A DNA stretch of 64,000 nucleotides from Pseudomonas baltica (GTDB lineage Bacteria > Pseudomonadota > Gammaproteobacteria > Pseudomonadales > Pseudomonadaceae): the NCBI RefSeq assembly GCF_031880315.1, contig NZ_CP134771.1, positions 5,953,001 to 6,017,000 on the forward strand. Reading direction: 5' to 3'. The notes beneath the pieces are model-generated. The model searched no databases, was not told where the DNA came from, and worked only from the letters and a program-made list of their open reading frames with translations. The position numbers and the translations under genes were made by a program. Shown in pieces: positions 17,474-29,006 of the stretch (position 1 is the first letter of the stretch; the number at the start of each line of letters is the position of its first letter).

Positions 17474-18478
17474 TCACGGCAGGGGCAGGATCACCGTCAC
17501 CAGTGCGCCCTGATCGTTGGTACGGGTCAGCTCGGCGTTGCAGCGTTTGGCCAGCGCGCCGATCAGGCCCAGGCCGCGCAGCGAGCTGCCAGTCGCGCCG
17601 CCGCTGCTCAGTTGATCGGCGCGAAAGCCTTTGCCTGAATCGCCGATCGACACCTGCAACAGGCCGCCGTCCAGGCGCCTGACGGCGAAGCGAATGGCGG
17701 GCGCTGCGGTGCCGCCGTGCTTGATGGCGTTGGTGATCAGCTCGTTGGTAATCAGGCCCAGATCGGACGCCAGCTTGAAAGGCACGTTGATCGACTCGGC
17801 TTCGACGCGCAGATCGGCATGGTTGCCGCTTTCGGCCTGAATCGAGGCCCGGATAAGATTGGGCAGGTACACCGCCAGGTCGACGAAACCAGTGGCGCTG
17901 CGATGCAATTCAGCTTGCACCGCGCCGACGCCTTGAATGCGCCCGATGGCCGACTCCAGCAGCTCCTTGGCCTCGTCCCCCGTGGCGCGAATCTTGGACA
18001 TCTGCAAAAAGGCGATAATTAGCTGCAGATTGTTCTTGACCCGGTGGTCCAGCTCGGCCAACAGCACTTGCTGGTGGGCTTCGAGGTCTTTCTGGTCGGT
18101 GATGTCGGTGCAACTGCCGAAGAACCCGGCGAACTCGCCGTGACGGTAGTAGGGTGCGCCCTTGTCCAGGAACCAGCGATACGCGCCGTCCTGGCGACGC
18201 AGGCGGTACGGCAGCGTGAAGGCCCGGCGCGCCTCGAACGCTTCCTGGTAGAGGGTCACGCTGGGGTTGAAGTCGTCCGGGTGCAGGTCTTCGGCCCAGC
18301 CGTAGCCCAGCAGTTGCTCGTGATTCTTGCCGGCGAAAGCTTGCCAGGGCCGATTGAACCAGTCGCGCAAGGGCGTTTCGCTCGAGCGCCAGATCATCAC
18401 CGGCGCATTGTCCGCCAGCTCACGGAATTCGGCTTCCCCTAGAGCGGCGTAATGACTAGCGTGCTCGGATTCGGTCAT
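17474..18478 (-). CDS. PAS-domain sensor histidine kinase, HisKA_2 type
   Basis: A 334-residue soluble kinase. A PAS domain covers about residues 15-130 (DNAPVMIWRSSETPLRDWFN, ending SCTDITDQK). The HisKA_2 dimerisation helix has the phospho-acceptor H145 in ELDHRVKNNLQLI, and an HATPase_c domain follows (LITNELITNAIKHG, DSGKGFRAD). There is no membrane segment, so it senses a cytoplasmic cue, perhaps redox, light or a ligand. The response regulator gene lies just upstream and overlaps it, indicating a two-component pair. The frame extends to 18511, but MTESEHASHY at 18478 is the better start by comparison with PAS-kinase N-termini. HisKA_2 kinases often act in general stress or light responses. 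Confidence 0.88.
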   Translation of the reverse strand: MTESEHASHYAALGEAEFRELADNAPVMIWRSSETPLRDWFNRPWQAFAGKNHEQLLGYGWAEDLHPDDFNPSVTLYQEAFEARRAFTLPYRLRRQDGAYRWFLDKGAPYYRHGEFAGFFGSCTDITDQKDLEAHQQVLLAELDHRVKNNLQLIIAFLQMSKIRATGDEAKELLESAIGRIQGVGAVQAELHRSATGFVDLAVYLPNLIRASIQAESGNHADLRVEAESINVPFKLASDLGLITNELITNAIKHGGTAAPAIRFAVRRLDGGLLQVSIGDSGKGFRADQLSSGGATGSSLRGLGLIGALAKRCNAELTRTNDQGALVTVILPLP

Positions 18479-18941
18479 GTTGCGTTCTACCATGAAGAGT
18501 ACTGCCATCAAGAGGTGCGTATAAGCCGGTGGAATCGGTAAAAAGGGTGAGCGGCGAGGGTATCGACAGGGTCAGCGGGAGTTCACCTTTGACCAATGCA
18601 TGCACGATGTGCACGCTGCGCGACAGGTCGTGGGGCGTGTACGGCTTGGCCAGCAGGCCGACGGCGTAACGGGTGTTGGCCTTGGCGACGTCCACCTGGC
18701 CGCTGACGAACAGCGAGAATACGTCGAAGCGCTCGTGCAACAGTTGCGCAAGGTCGACCCCCTCGTCATGGCCACTGAGGTTGATGTCCACCAGCGCCAG
18801 GTCGATCGCGTTGGTTTCAGTCAGCCGCAATGCCTCTTCGGCGTCGTAGGCAGGGCCGACGATCTGATGCCCATCTTCTTCCAGGGCGATTTCGGCCAGC
18901 AAGGCCAGGATGGGGTCGTCGTCTACAAGCAGGATGCGCAT
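18456..18941 (-). CDS. Single-domain response regulator
   Basis: A 161-residue protein with one REC domain. The acidic pocket is D7-D9 (LLVDDDP), the phospho-acceptor is D52 (LALVDINLSG), and the conserved Lys is in LLAKPYTPHDL near residue 99. About 45 residues follow the receiver domain without a recognisable output domain, so it probably acts by protein contact or as a phosphate relay for the kinase encoded next. Its end overlaps the kinase start by 23 bases, suggesting coupled translation. It is divergent from the large hybrid kinase gene, with about 270 bases between. Confidence 0.88.
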   Translation of the reverse strand: MRILLVDDDPILALLAEIALEEDGHQIVGPAYDAEEALRLTETNAIDLALVDINLSGHDEGVDLAQLLHERFDVFSLFVSGQVDVAKANTRYAVGLLAKPYTPHDLSRSVHIVHALVKGELPLTLSIPSPLTLFTDSTGLYAPLDGSTLHGRTQHDRIRAR

Positions 18942-19207
18942 TCGGCAAAATCTCGGCGTTAGCTCCGGTCGAAGCGGTGATGTGCAGTGGGCGCATCAGT
19001 TCAGAACAGCCAGACGTTGATCCGTTCAATCAGAAGTTGACCCTATCCTGTGGCCAGCTGACGCACGGTACGGTAGCGTGTTGCATTGCAAGGTTATTGG
19101 CAGTCGGCAGGGAGCTGCGCCTGTTCGAACTACCGCCACCCACCGTGATCACATCTGCAGGTGCTTATGCCTCAATGTCACGCCCACAGGGACATCCGGG
19201 ACGCTCC

Positions 19208-21739
<2,532 letters not shown>

Positions 21740-21759
21740 TGTTTCATAGGGAATTGGAT

Positions 21760-21906
21760 ATGCCGCACGTTTCGACGCTGTTGATGTTCGCGCTGGTTGC
21801 CTTGGGGATGGTGCTGACACCGGGGCCGAACATGATCTGGATCGGGTCTCGCCTTATGGACCTGAAGGATGTTCTGATGCGCCGACAAACAGTCACTTCT
21901 ACCTAA
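21760..21906 (+). pseudogene. LysE/RhtB exporter N-terminal remnant
   Basis: A 48-codon open frame begins MPHVSTLLMFALVALGMVLT and continues PGPNMIWIGSR, the unmistakable first membrane segment and PGPN motif of LysE/RhtB amino-acid exporters, normally about 205 residues. After about 31 residues the similarity stops abruptly and 17 unrelated residues run to a stop codon. About 170 residues are missing, so this is a deletion remnant rather than a functional exporter. It has its own upstream TAGGGAATT. The GNAT gene starts 11 bases later, and the deletion may have brought it under this promoter. Confidence 0.75.
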
Positions 21907-21917
21907 AGGATTAGCCA

Positions 21918-22343
21918 ATGAATACGCGTATCGAAATGGCGGTCCCCCCTGGGGACGTCGAGCGTTCGGCGATCCTCAAGCCGCTGCGGGCGTTCAATCA
22001 TTCCCACTTGGGTGATCCCAACGCGCAGACTATCGCCTTGCTGGTGCGAGACGAACTCACCGACGAAATCATTGGCGGGCTGTATGGCGACATCTTTCAT
22101 GGCTGGTTGTTTATCGAGTTGCTCGCCATACCGGAGCAAGCGCGAGGGCAGGGTACGGGCTCACGCTTGATGAACATGGCCGAGGAGGTTGCGCGCGACC
22201 GGGGCTGCGTCGGCATTTGGCTCGATACCTTCGATTTCCAGGCGCCGGCTTTTTATGAGAAGCATGGGTTTACTCAGTTCGGGCATCTCGACAGTTTCCC
22301 GGCGGAGCACAAGCGCTTCTTTTATCAGAAGCGATTAAGCTGA
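21918..22343 (+). CDS. GNAT family N-acetyltransferase
   Basis: A 141-residue acetyltransferase. The acetyl-CoA motif is at IPEQARGQGTGSRLMNMAEE (residues 73-92), and the C-terminal FYEKHGFTQFGHLDSFP segment is typical of small GNATs that act on soluble metabolites or antibiotics. An AAAGGATT ribosome binding site lies seven bases before the ATG at 21918. It sits directly behind a LysE remnant, so the present promoter may be inherited from the lost exporter gene. The substrate is unknown. Confidence 0.9.
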   Translation: MNTRIEMAVPPGDVERSAILKPLRAFNHSHLGDPNAQTIALLVRDELTDEIIGGLYGDIFHGWLFIELLAIPEQARGQGTGSRLMNMAEEVARDRGCVGIWLDTFDFQAPAFYEKHGFTQFGHLDSFPAEHKRFFYQKRLS

Positions 22344-22544
22344 TCCAATCGTCACGTCGGCCAGGTCCGTCGAGGTCCTTGACCGATCCATCTGCTGCAT
22401 TATTTGGTGGTAGCGCTATTTAGAGCCACTTTCGCGACAGGGCCGGCCGTTACAGCGACTTGGCCGCTGCATTTCATTGAAGCCGAGCTTGGCCCGGTGC
22501 GCCGCTCATGGTAATAAGCCTTACCTCCAAAAGAGAGGCCGGTC

Positions 22545-23639
22545 ATGAGCAAGCTGCAGGTAGGTATTATTTTTGGTGGCCGTTCGGCCGAGCACGAAGT
22601 TTCGTTGCAGTCCGCCCGCAACATCGTTGATGCCCTCGACCGTTCACGTTTCGAGCCAGTGCTGATCGGCATCGACAAGACCGGCCAGTGGCATCTCAAC
22701 GACAGTTCGGACTTCCTCATCAACCAGGAAAACCCGGCGCTGATTGCGCTCAACCAATCCAATCGCGAGTTGGCGATCGTGCCCGGCAAAGCCAGCCAGC
22801 AATTGCTGGAGACCGGCAGCGAAGCCTTGCTCGGCCATGTCGATGTGATCTTCCCCATCGTCCATGGGAGCCTGGGCGAAGACGGTTGCCTGCAGGGTTT
22901 GTTGCGCATGGCGGACTTGCCGTTCGTGGGATCCGACGTGCTGGGTTCGGCAGTGTGCATGGACAAGGACATCAGCAAGCGCTTGCTGCGCGACGCCGGG
23001 ATTGCCGTGGTGCCGTTCATTACCTTGAGCCGCGCCAATGCCGCGCGCATGCCCTTCGAGCTGGCGCAACAGAAGCTTGGGCTGCCGTTGTTCGTGAAGC
23101 CTGCGAATCAGGGTTCTTCCGTCGGTGTGAGCAAGGTCGGCAATGCAGCGCAATATGATGCGGCGATTGAACTGGCCTTGAGCTTTGATGAAAAAGTACT
23201 GGTGGAGTCCGCCATGACCGGCCGGGAAATCGAATGCGCCGTACTTGGCAACGATCAGCCGATCGCCAGCGGTTGCGGTGAAATAGTGGTGCGCGACGGA
23301 TTCTATTCCTACGACAGCAAATACATCGACGACCAGGCGGCCCAGGTCGTGGTGCCGGCGGATATCAGCGTCGATGTCAGCGAGCGTATTCGCGCCTTGG
23401 CGGTAGAGGCGTTTGAAACGCTGGGATGCGCCGGGCTGGCGCGGGTCGATGTGTTTCTCACCGAGGACGGCCAGGTGTTGATCAATGAGGTCAATTCGTT
23501 GCCCGGGTTTACCCGCATCAGCATGTATCCAAAGCTGTGGCAGGCGGCGGGGATGAGTTACAGCGAGTTGGTCAGCCGCTTGATCGAGTTGGCGCTGGAG
23601 CAGCACGCGCGGCGGAAGGCGTTGAAGATCAGTCGGTAG
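22545..23639 (+). CDS. ddlA: D-alanine--D-alanine ligase
   Basis: A 364-residue ATP-grasp ligase. It starts with [20 protein letters not shown], the DdlA-type opening. It continues with [12 protein letters not shown], the ATP-grasp lysine region [27 protein letters not shown] and the C-terminal [11 protein letters not shown] metal/nucleotide motif. It joins two D-alanines for peptidoglycan precursor synthesis in the cytoplasm. It lies outside the mur/fts cluster that normally holds ddlB, so this is the stand-alone DdlA type. A GAGAGG ribosome binding site precedes the ATG. It converges on the chorismate mutase gene. Confidence 0.93.
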   Translation: MSKLQVGIIFGGRSAEHEVSLQSARNIVDALDRSRFEPVLIGIDKTGQWHLNDSSDFLINQENPALIALNQSNRELAIVPGKASQQLLETGSEALLGHVDVIFPIVHGSLGEDGCLQGLLRMADLPFVGSDVLGSAVCMDKDISKRLLRDAGIAVVPFITLSRANAARMPFELAQQKLGLPLFVKPANQGSSVGVSKVGNAAQYDAAIELALSFDEKVLVESAMTGREIECAVLGNDQPIASGCGEIVVRDGFYSYDSKYIDDQAAQVVVPADISVDVSERIRALAVEAFETLGCAGLARVDVFLTEDGQVLINEVNSLPGFTRISMYPKLWQAAGMSYSELVSRLIELALEQHARRKALKISR

Positions 23640-23650
23640 CAGCCTGCGAC

Positions 23651-23941
23651 CTATTTCAACGCACGGTCGCGGATGGCTTGATGATTGATCACCACTTCAT
23701 CGATCACTGCCCTGAACACCCTTTGCACCAGTTGCTCGCTCAATCCACAGTGTGCTGCTAATTCGCAATACCGTTGTGCCTGCGCGGCTTCGCGAGCAGG
23801 ATCTACCGCAGCCAGGCTCTGCGCAGCCTTGATATGCCCGACTTTTTCAGTCGCGATGAACCTCAGCCCAAGAATCCTGATGAGCTCTTCATCCAGGTCG
23901 TCGATTTCCGCGCGCAGATGCTGTAAGTCGTGGTCGCTCAT
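23651..23941 (-). CDS. Chorismate mutase type II (AroQ/PchB-like)
   Basis: A 96-residue all-helical protein with the AroQ pattern LRAEIDDLDEELIRILGLRF at residues 9-28, KVGHIKAAQ with the active-site Lys near residue 38, and D47-x-x-R50 (VDPAREAAQ). It ends with a helix carrying EQLVQRVFRAVIDEVV. Chorismate mutase turns chorismate into prephenate for Phe/Tyr synthesis; the close relative PchB splits isochorismate to salicylate. Without a neighbouring isochorismate synthase, plain mutase activity is the safer assignment. The single-domain form suggests a cytoplasmic monofunctional enzyme; there is no signal peptide as in periplasmic AroQ forms. Confidence 0.88.
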   Translation of the reverse strand: MSDHDLQHLRAEIDDLDEELIRILGLRFIATEKVGHIKAAQSLAAVDPAREAAQAQRYCELAAHCGLSEQLVQRVFRAVIDEVVINHQAIRDRALK

Positions 23942-24027
23942 GCAGGTTGCCTCAAGTATTTTTTAGCTCGTCGTCAGTATCGGTTAGCAAGATTCATGCG
24001 CAGTGCAGAATCACTGCCACGCGACGT

Positions 24028-24792
24028 TCACGCGTCGGGATCAATCAACGGCGCGTCAAGCCCCGCCCATCCCTCGAATTGTCTGGAAACCACCAGCAAA
24101 CGATTGCCCGTGCCAGGGGTAGACGCAACGCACCGACCGCGCTCATCCCAGAACGTACTGCGCCCAGCCGCGGCCCAGCCACCGGTCGGGCCGCCGTGAT
24201 TGGCCATGAGCACCGCCATGGCGTGGCGTTCAGCGTAGGACTGCAATAACGCGCTGTCGTGTGGGTAGCCGGTTTCGCCGATCAGCACGCTCGCGGCATA
24301 CAGCTGTGCTCCCCGTGCTGCGGCGCGCTGTGCATGTTGCGGTTGACTGAAGTCGGCACACACCGACAGGGCGATGGGCACCTCGTACAGCTGCAGCAAG
24401 TCGCCGCCGTTGCCAACACTGAAGTATTGATCCTCGCCCGGATGCAGGTGCTGCTTGGTGTAGATCCCCAGCGAACCATCCGCATGCAGCATGAACGCTG
24501 CAATCAGCGGTTTCTCGTGATCTGGCGAGCGCAACGGCAAGCCCACCACGGTGGTCATCGACGCCTGCCTGGCCAGTGCTCGCAAGGGTGCCAACAGCGC
24601 GCAGTGCGCGTCCTGGGCCAAGGCGTCAGCCAGGGTCGGCTCATAGCCAGTGAGGGACAACTCGGGAAATACCAGCAACCCGACGCCCAGTGCTTGTGCG
24701 CGGCGCATGAATTTTTGGTGCAGCGCCAGGTTGGCATCGATATCGCCGGCCCGAACGGCGCATTGGGCCGCGGCAAGAATGGGTATCGACAT
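24028..24792 (-). CDS. Carbon-nitrogen hydrolase (nitrilase superfamily)
   Basis: A 254-residue amidase-like protein. The catalytic triad is visible: E44 in FPELSLTGY, K113 in YTKQHLHPGE and C145 in LSVCADFS. The length and the SLTGYEP motif fit stand-alone amidases of the omega-amidase/carbamoylase group. They hydrolyse C-N bonds of amides, with release of ammonia or CO2. The substrate is open. An in-frame ATG at 24804 exists, but GGAG just inside it suits the ATG at 24792 better. It is not in an operon with either neighbour. Confidence 0.88.
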   Translation of the reverse strand: MSIPILAAAQCAVRAGDIDANLALHQKFMRRAQALGVGLLVFPELSLTGYEPTLADALAQDAHCALLAPLRALARQASMTTVVGLPLRSPDHEKPLIAAFMLHADGSLGIYTKQHLHPGEDQYFSVGNGGDLLQLYEVPIALSVCADFSQPQHAQRAAARGAQLYAASVLIGETGYPHDSALLQSYAERHAMAVLMANHGGPTGGWAAAGRSTFWDERGRCVASTPGTGNRLLVVSRQFEGWAGLDAPLIDPDA

Positions 24793-24985
24793 CGACATCT
24801 CCATGAGTGATCAGCATCCCGATCGATGCGTGCCCGGATATCAGCCTGCGACAACGCGGCGAAGGCTGAATGATACCGGGCTGTTCACTGCTACGACAAT
24901 GCGCACGGCGCCCAGTATTGTCTATCGTCATGGTCGACGGCGTACTGGGCAATCGCTCACGGGATGAGCCCGCCCTGAGTGGCGC

Positions 24986-25873
24986 CTATCGGGGTTTCGA
25001 CGCTGCAGGGGTGAAGGTCAGCATCATAGGCTCGGCGCGCACTAGCACGGGAAACCCAGGCGCAGGCCCGAACGTGTCGCTGCTGCCGGCCACGTACCAG
25101 ACATGTTCGATCTCGGTGAGCAATGCCTGATGGTCGACCTTGGGTTGAAGAGTATCCAGCACGATGCGCGCAGCGCAACTGAGCAGCATTGCGTTGGGTG
25201 CTTTCTGATTGAATAAGGGCCGCCCTTTCAGTTGCACGCTTGTCACATCGCCCGCGAAACCAACCTTGTAGTGCAAATCCACGCTGCCATCCGTGCCAAA
25301 GAGCGTTTGCACCGATTCAGAGTTGCCCGGTTGCAAGCTGCCGATATTGGCGGCGCCGCAGGGCGATTGCGGTTTTACCGGTTGCGCGATGCCTTGCGCC
25401 AAGGCGGTGACGCTGATCCCCAAAGAGGCGGGCGCATCGAAACGGCAGGCGTAGTTGTATTCCACTTTGTCGGGCCAGCGCATGCCTTCTTCGTGGGTGT
25501 AACGCAGCGCATCGCGCAACAGCTGCTCGTTATCCATGGCGCCACAGCTGCGGGTAAGGATGAGGGTACGGGTGACCTTGATGTCCTCGTCCTGATGCCA
25601 ACCTACTTGTACGGTCCAGGTCATGTCAGCGCTGTCTCCGTAAGTCTTGCGCAACGTAGCGAGCGCGCGCTTCGAACATTCGGTACAGAGCGTGTGCCAC
25701 TCGTTGCGCGTCTGCGTGTAGACCTCGTAACTCTTGAACGGCACTTTCCAGTCACCGCTGGCGACCAGATAGAGGCCGATCGAGAGTAGCAGCGTTATCA
25801 GCAGGGCACGGGTTCTACGGGGCATAGGTGCGGGCTCGGACGAGGATGTTTTGCTATCGGCCCGATCCTGCAA
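24986..25873 (-). CDS. Membrane-anchored hypothetical protein
   Basis: A 295-residue protein with one membrane segment at about residues 23-40 (RALLITLLLSIGLYLVASG), so the bulk should face the periplasm. The exported part has six Cys, including CTECSK near 62-67, and could form disulfides. There is no recognised enzyme motif. The frame may start at the first Met or at MPRRTRALL (25825), which gives a normal N-in, C-out anchor. I do not recognise the family. Its neighbours (nitrilase, SDR) give no functional hint. Confidence 0.7.
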   Translation of the reverse strand: MQDRADSKTSSSEPAPMPRRTRALLITLLLSIGLYLVASGDWKVPFKSYEVYTQTRNEWHTLCTECSKRALATLRKTYGDSADMTWTVQVGWHQDEDIKVTRTLILTRSCGAMDNEQLLRDALRYTHEEGMRWPDKVEYNYACRFDAPASLGISVTALAQGIAQPVKPQSPCGAANIGSLQPGNSESVQTLFGTDGSVDLHYKVGFAGDVTSVQLKGRPLFNQKAPNAMLLSCAARIVLDTLQPKVDHQALLTEIEHVWYVAGSSDTFGPAPGFPVLVRAEPMMLTFTPAASKPR

Positions 25874-25945
25874 GGCTTTAGTTTCAGCACCTCGGCACGC
25901 TTTAATTCAGGTCCGGCGCAATTGCTGCGCCCCAGGCCTCGATCG

Positions 25946-26650
25946 TCAAACCGAACTCGTCACCCCACCATCGACCCGCAAGTTCTGCCCGGTGATATAA
26001 CCCGCGCCTGCGCCCGCCAGAAACGCAATCACGCTGGCAACTTCTTCAGCGGTGCCATAGCGTTCCATCGGCACGCTTTTGCGGCGTTCATCCGTGCCCG
26101 GCAAGCTGTCGATCCAGCCCGGCAGAACGTTGTTCATGCGCACGTTATGCTTGGCGTAGCTGTCGGCAAAAATCTTGGTGTAGGAGGCCAGGCCAGCGCG
26201 GAACACTGCCGAAGTGGGGAACAGGTCGCTGGGCTCGAATGCCCAGGCCGTGGAGATGTTGACGATCGACCCGCCCCCCTGTTGCTGCATGACGGGTGCG
26301 ACCAGTCGGGTAGCCCGCACCACTGGCAGAAAATACACGTCCAGGCCGGTGTGCCAGTCCTCGTCAGGGATCTCCAGGATCGGCGCGCGCGGGCCGTGGC
26401 CGGCGCTGTTGACCAGTACGTCGATCCGGCCCCATTGCGCCATGACCTTGTCGACCAACGCCTGGAGATCATCGACGCGCTGGTTCGAGCCGGTCATGCC
26501 GATCCCGCCCAGTGCCTTGCCGAGCGCTTCGCCCTTGCCTGAAGACGACAGAATAGCTACACGGTAGCCGTCGGCGGCCAGCTGACGGGCGGCGGCAGCG
26601 CCCATGCCACTGCCACCGGCTGTGATAATCGCTACTTTGTGGTCTGTCAT
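25946..26650 (-). CDS. SDR family oxidoreductase with non-canonical active site
   Basis: A 234-residue short-chain dehydrogenase with a Rossmann start (VAIITAGGSGMGAAAARQLA) and the NSAG motif at residues 81-84. S133 is kept in NISTAWAF, but the Y-x-x-x-K pair expected 14 residues later is S147...R151 (SAVFR). The C-terminal YITGQNLRVDGGV is normal. Without Tyr and Lys the standard proton relay is absent, so it may catalyse a different reaction or bind cofactor only. It is divergent from a GcvA-like LysR gene that is likely to regulate it, with about 110 bases between. An AGAGG ribosome binding site precedes the ATG. Confidence 0.88.
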   Translation of the reverse strand: MTDHKVAIITAGGSGMGAAAARQLAADGYRVAILSSSGKGEALGKALGGIGMTGSNQRVDDLQALVDKVMAQWGRIDVLVNSAGHGPRAPILEIPDEDWHTGLDVYFLPVVRATRLVAPVMQQQGGGSIVNISTAWAFEPSDLFPTSAVFRAGLASYTKIFADSYAKHNVRMNNVLPGWIDSLPGTDERRKSVPMERYGTAEEVASVIAFLAGAGAGYITGQNLRVDGGVTSSV

Positions 26651-26761
26651 GAGGGTTGCCTCTGGAATGGGAGTTGCGTCTATTAGGCCCGAATTACTGT
26701 AAATTCACTCACCATGATTAATCAGGTATTGCGGTAGAAAAACTACAGGGTAGGGTCCTCA

Positions 26762-27679
26762 ATGAGCCATCCGGAAGGGCGCCGCGCCGCCTTCGCGGTC
26801 CACAATCACCTGCTGGCGCTGGAGGCGACCGCGAGGCTGGGCAGCTTCCGTGCCGCGGCAGAGGAGCTCTGTGTGAGCCAAGGCGCAGTCGCGCAGCAGG
26901 TGCGCGCCATGGAGAGCAAGCTGGGCGTGCAACTCTTCACGCGTTTGCCTCGTGGTCTGTCGCCCACCCCGGCGGCTGAGCAATACATCAGCCGCGTGCG
27001 CCTGGCGTTGAGTATGGTCGAGGACGCCACCCGTGAACTGCTGGCAGCGCACGACGGCAGCGATGCCCATCAGTTGACGCTCAGCACCACCGGCACCTTT
27101 GCCAGCCGCTGGTTGATCCCGCGCTTGCCCGGTCTGGGCCTCAAGCACCCGCATATTGCCTTACGGATCGACGCGTCCGAGGTCATCCGCCCGCTCGCCG
27201 GTCGCGGCGGGGTCGATATGGCGATCCGCTGGGGCACGCCGCCTTTTGCCCAAGGCGAAGCGCGCTTTCTGCTGCCGGGGCGCGCCATCGCCGTCTGCTC
27301 CCCTGGCCTGAAAGGGCTGGAGGCCTGGCACACACCGCAGGACCTGGCGCGCGCTCCCCTGATCACCGACAGCCACGCCAACTGGAAGCGCTGGTTCGAG
27401 ACCTATGGCCACCCCGGTATGCCGTTCGCCGGGCCGTCGTTTTCCCAGACCAGCCTGGCGCTGGACGCCGCCGAACAGGGGATGGGGATCGCCTTGGTGC
27501 CCGAGCTGTTTGTCGAGTCGGCCCTGAGCAGTGGCCGACTGGTGCGCGTGCTGGACGATCACTATCCGCTGGATACGCGCCACGGTTTCTACATGGTCAC
27601 CGCCGAGCCCGTCGCCGCGGATACCGCGTTGGGCACGGTGGTGGAATGGCTGATGGCGGAGGCGGCTGCCCATCGCTGA
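26762..27679 (+). CDS. LysR family transcriptional regulator (GcvA-like)
   Basis: A 305-residue regulator. The helix-turn-helix is at about residues 16-75 (LEATARLGSFRAAAEELCVS, then QGAVAQQVRAMESKLGVQLF), followed by a substrate-binding domain with TFASRWLIPRLPGL, typical of the GcvA subgroup. It reads divergently from the SDR gene, and LysR proteins usually control the divergent neighbour, so the SDR is the probable target. The lactate-oxidase-like gene follows on the same strand 84 bases later and could also belong to the regulon. The effector is unknown. Confidence 0.9.
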   Translation: MSHPEGRRAAFAVHNHLLALEATARLGSFRAAAEELCVSQGAVAQQVRAMESKLGVQLFTRLPRGLSPTPAAEQYISRVRLALSMVEDATRELLAAHDGSDAHQLTLSTTGTFASRWLIPRLPGLGLKHPHIALRIDASEVIRPLAGRGGVDMAIRWGTPPFAQGEARFLLPGRAIAVCSPGLKGLEAWHTPQDLARAPLITDSHANWKRWFETYGHPGMPFAGPSFSQTSLALDAAEQGMGIALVPELFVESALSSGRLVRVLDDHYPLDTRHGFYMVTAEPVAADTALGTVVEWLMAEAAAHR

Positions 27680-27763
27680 ATATATCCATATGCCATCTCG
27701 CTATTTAGCGCCGCCGCCCACGCCCTTTATAGTCGCCGCTCGTTTGACTCGGCAGCCGCGACC

Positions 27764-28918
27764 ATGACCACACGCCTTTCCCGCTACCTCTCGCTGGACG
27801 ATTTCGAACTCGCTGCGCGCAAGCACTTGCCCAAGCCGCTGTTCGCCTATGTGCAGGGCGGCGTTGAGGATAATCAGACGCTGCTGGCCAACCGCGCGGT
27901 GTTCAACGATTACTTCCTCAAGCCCAACGTGCTGGTCGACGTGTCCCAGCGGGACCTGACGACCGAGTTGTTTGGCCATCGCTACGCTGCTCCTGTCGGC
28001 ATCGCGCCCATGGGCATCGCCGCGCTCACGGGCTATCGCGGCGACCTGTCGCTGGCGCAGGCGGCGGCCGAGGCCAATGTGCCTTTCATCATGAGCGGGT
28101 CCTCGCTGATTCGTCTGGAGGAGGTCGTCGAGGCCGCTCCCAACACCTGGTTCCAGGCCTACCTGCCGGGTGACGCCACGCAGATCGCGCCGCTGATCGA
28201 GCGTGTGCGCAAGGCCCGGGTGCAGACGCTGGTGATCACCGTCGACACCCCGGTCAAGGCCAACCGCGAAAACAACGTGCGCGCTGGCTTCTCCACGCCG
28301 CTGCGACCCAGCCTGGCGCTGGCCTGCCAAGGCGTGACCCACCCGCGCTGGCTGCTGGGGACCTTCTTGCGCACCCTGGCCCACCATGGCATGCCGTATT
28401 TCGAAAACAACTACGCCACCCGTGGCGCGCCGGTGATGTCGTCGAGCGTGATGCGCGACTTCACCGACCGCGGTCACCTGCACTGGGGCCATGTGCGTGA
28501 CATTCGCCGGCAATGGCCAGGCGCGATGATCATCAAGGGCGTGCTGACGGCAGCTGACGCGGCGCGTTGCAAAGAGATCGGCATCGACGGCGTGATCGTC
28601 TCCAACCACGGTGGTCGGCAGCTCGACGGTACGGTACCGCCGCTGTATGTGCTGCCCGACATCATCGGCGCCAGCGACGGCATGACGGTGATGCTCGACA
28701 GCGGCATCCGGCGCGGCACCGACGTGCTCAAGGCGCTGGCCCTGGGTGCCAAGGCGGCGTTCATCGGCCGCCCTTTCAACTACGCCAGTGCGGTGGGCGG
28801 GCAGCCTGGGGTGGCCCACGCCCTGCGCTTGATCGTCGATGAAGTGAGTCGTGATCTGGGCCTGCTAGGCATCACCGAGCTGGCCGCGCTGGGGCCGCAG
28901 ATGCTGGTGCGGCGCTAG
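27764..28918 (+). CDS. FMN-dependent alpha-hydroxy acid oxidase (lactate/glycolate oxidase-like)
   Basis: A 384-residue TIM-barrel flavoenzyme. Conserved pieces include PVGIAPMGIAALTGYRGDLS, the TVDTPVKANRENN loop, the FMN-binding KGVLTAADA lysine, and the active site SNHGGRQLDG with catalytic H282. The family oxidises L-2-hydroxy acids such as lactate, glycolate or mandelate to 2-oxo acids with transfer of electrons to O2 or quinones. It lies next to, and converges on, a gene for an acetolactate-synthase-like enzyme that would use pyruvate, so lactate is a reasonable but unproven substrate. There is no membrane-binding loop that I can identify. Confidence 0.9.
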   Translation: MTTRLSRYLSLDDFELAARKHLPKPLFAYVQGGVEDNQTLLANRAVFNDYFLKPNVLVDVSQRDLTTELFGHRYAAPVGIAPMGIAALTGYRGDLSLAQAAAEANVPFIMSGSSLIRLEEVVEAAPNTWFQAYLPGDATQIAPLIERVRKARVQTLVITVDTPVKANRENNVRAGFSTPLRPSLALACQGVTHPRWLLGTFLRTLAHHGMPYFENNYATRGAPVMSSSVMRDFTDRGHLHWGHVRDIRRQWPGAMIIKGVLTAADAARCKEIGIDGVIVSNHGGRQLDGTVPPLYVLPDIIGASDGMTVMLDSGIRRGTDVLKALALGAKAAFIGRPFNYASAVGGQPGVAHALRLIVDEVSRDLGLLGITELAALGPQMLVRR

Positions 28919-28971
28919 GGCGTGGGCGCGGAGCATAGATACGGCAGGTTGCTTTCAGCGGATTCGATCAG

Positions 28972-28996
28972 ACACCCGCCGTTGCGGCGGGTGTTG
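28972..28996. terminator. Bidirectional terminator between convergent genes
   Basis: ACACCCGCC (28972-28980) pairs with GGCGGGTGT (28986-28994) over a 5-base loop, between the convergent hydroxy acid oxidase and acetolactate synthase genes. The T tract is weak on both sides. Confidence 0.65.
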
Positions 28997-29006
28997 TACA
29001 GGAAGC

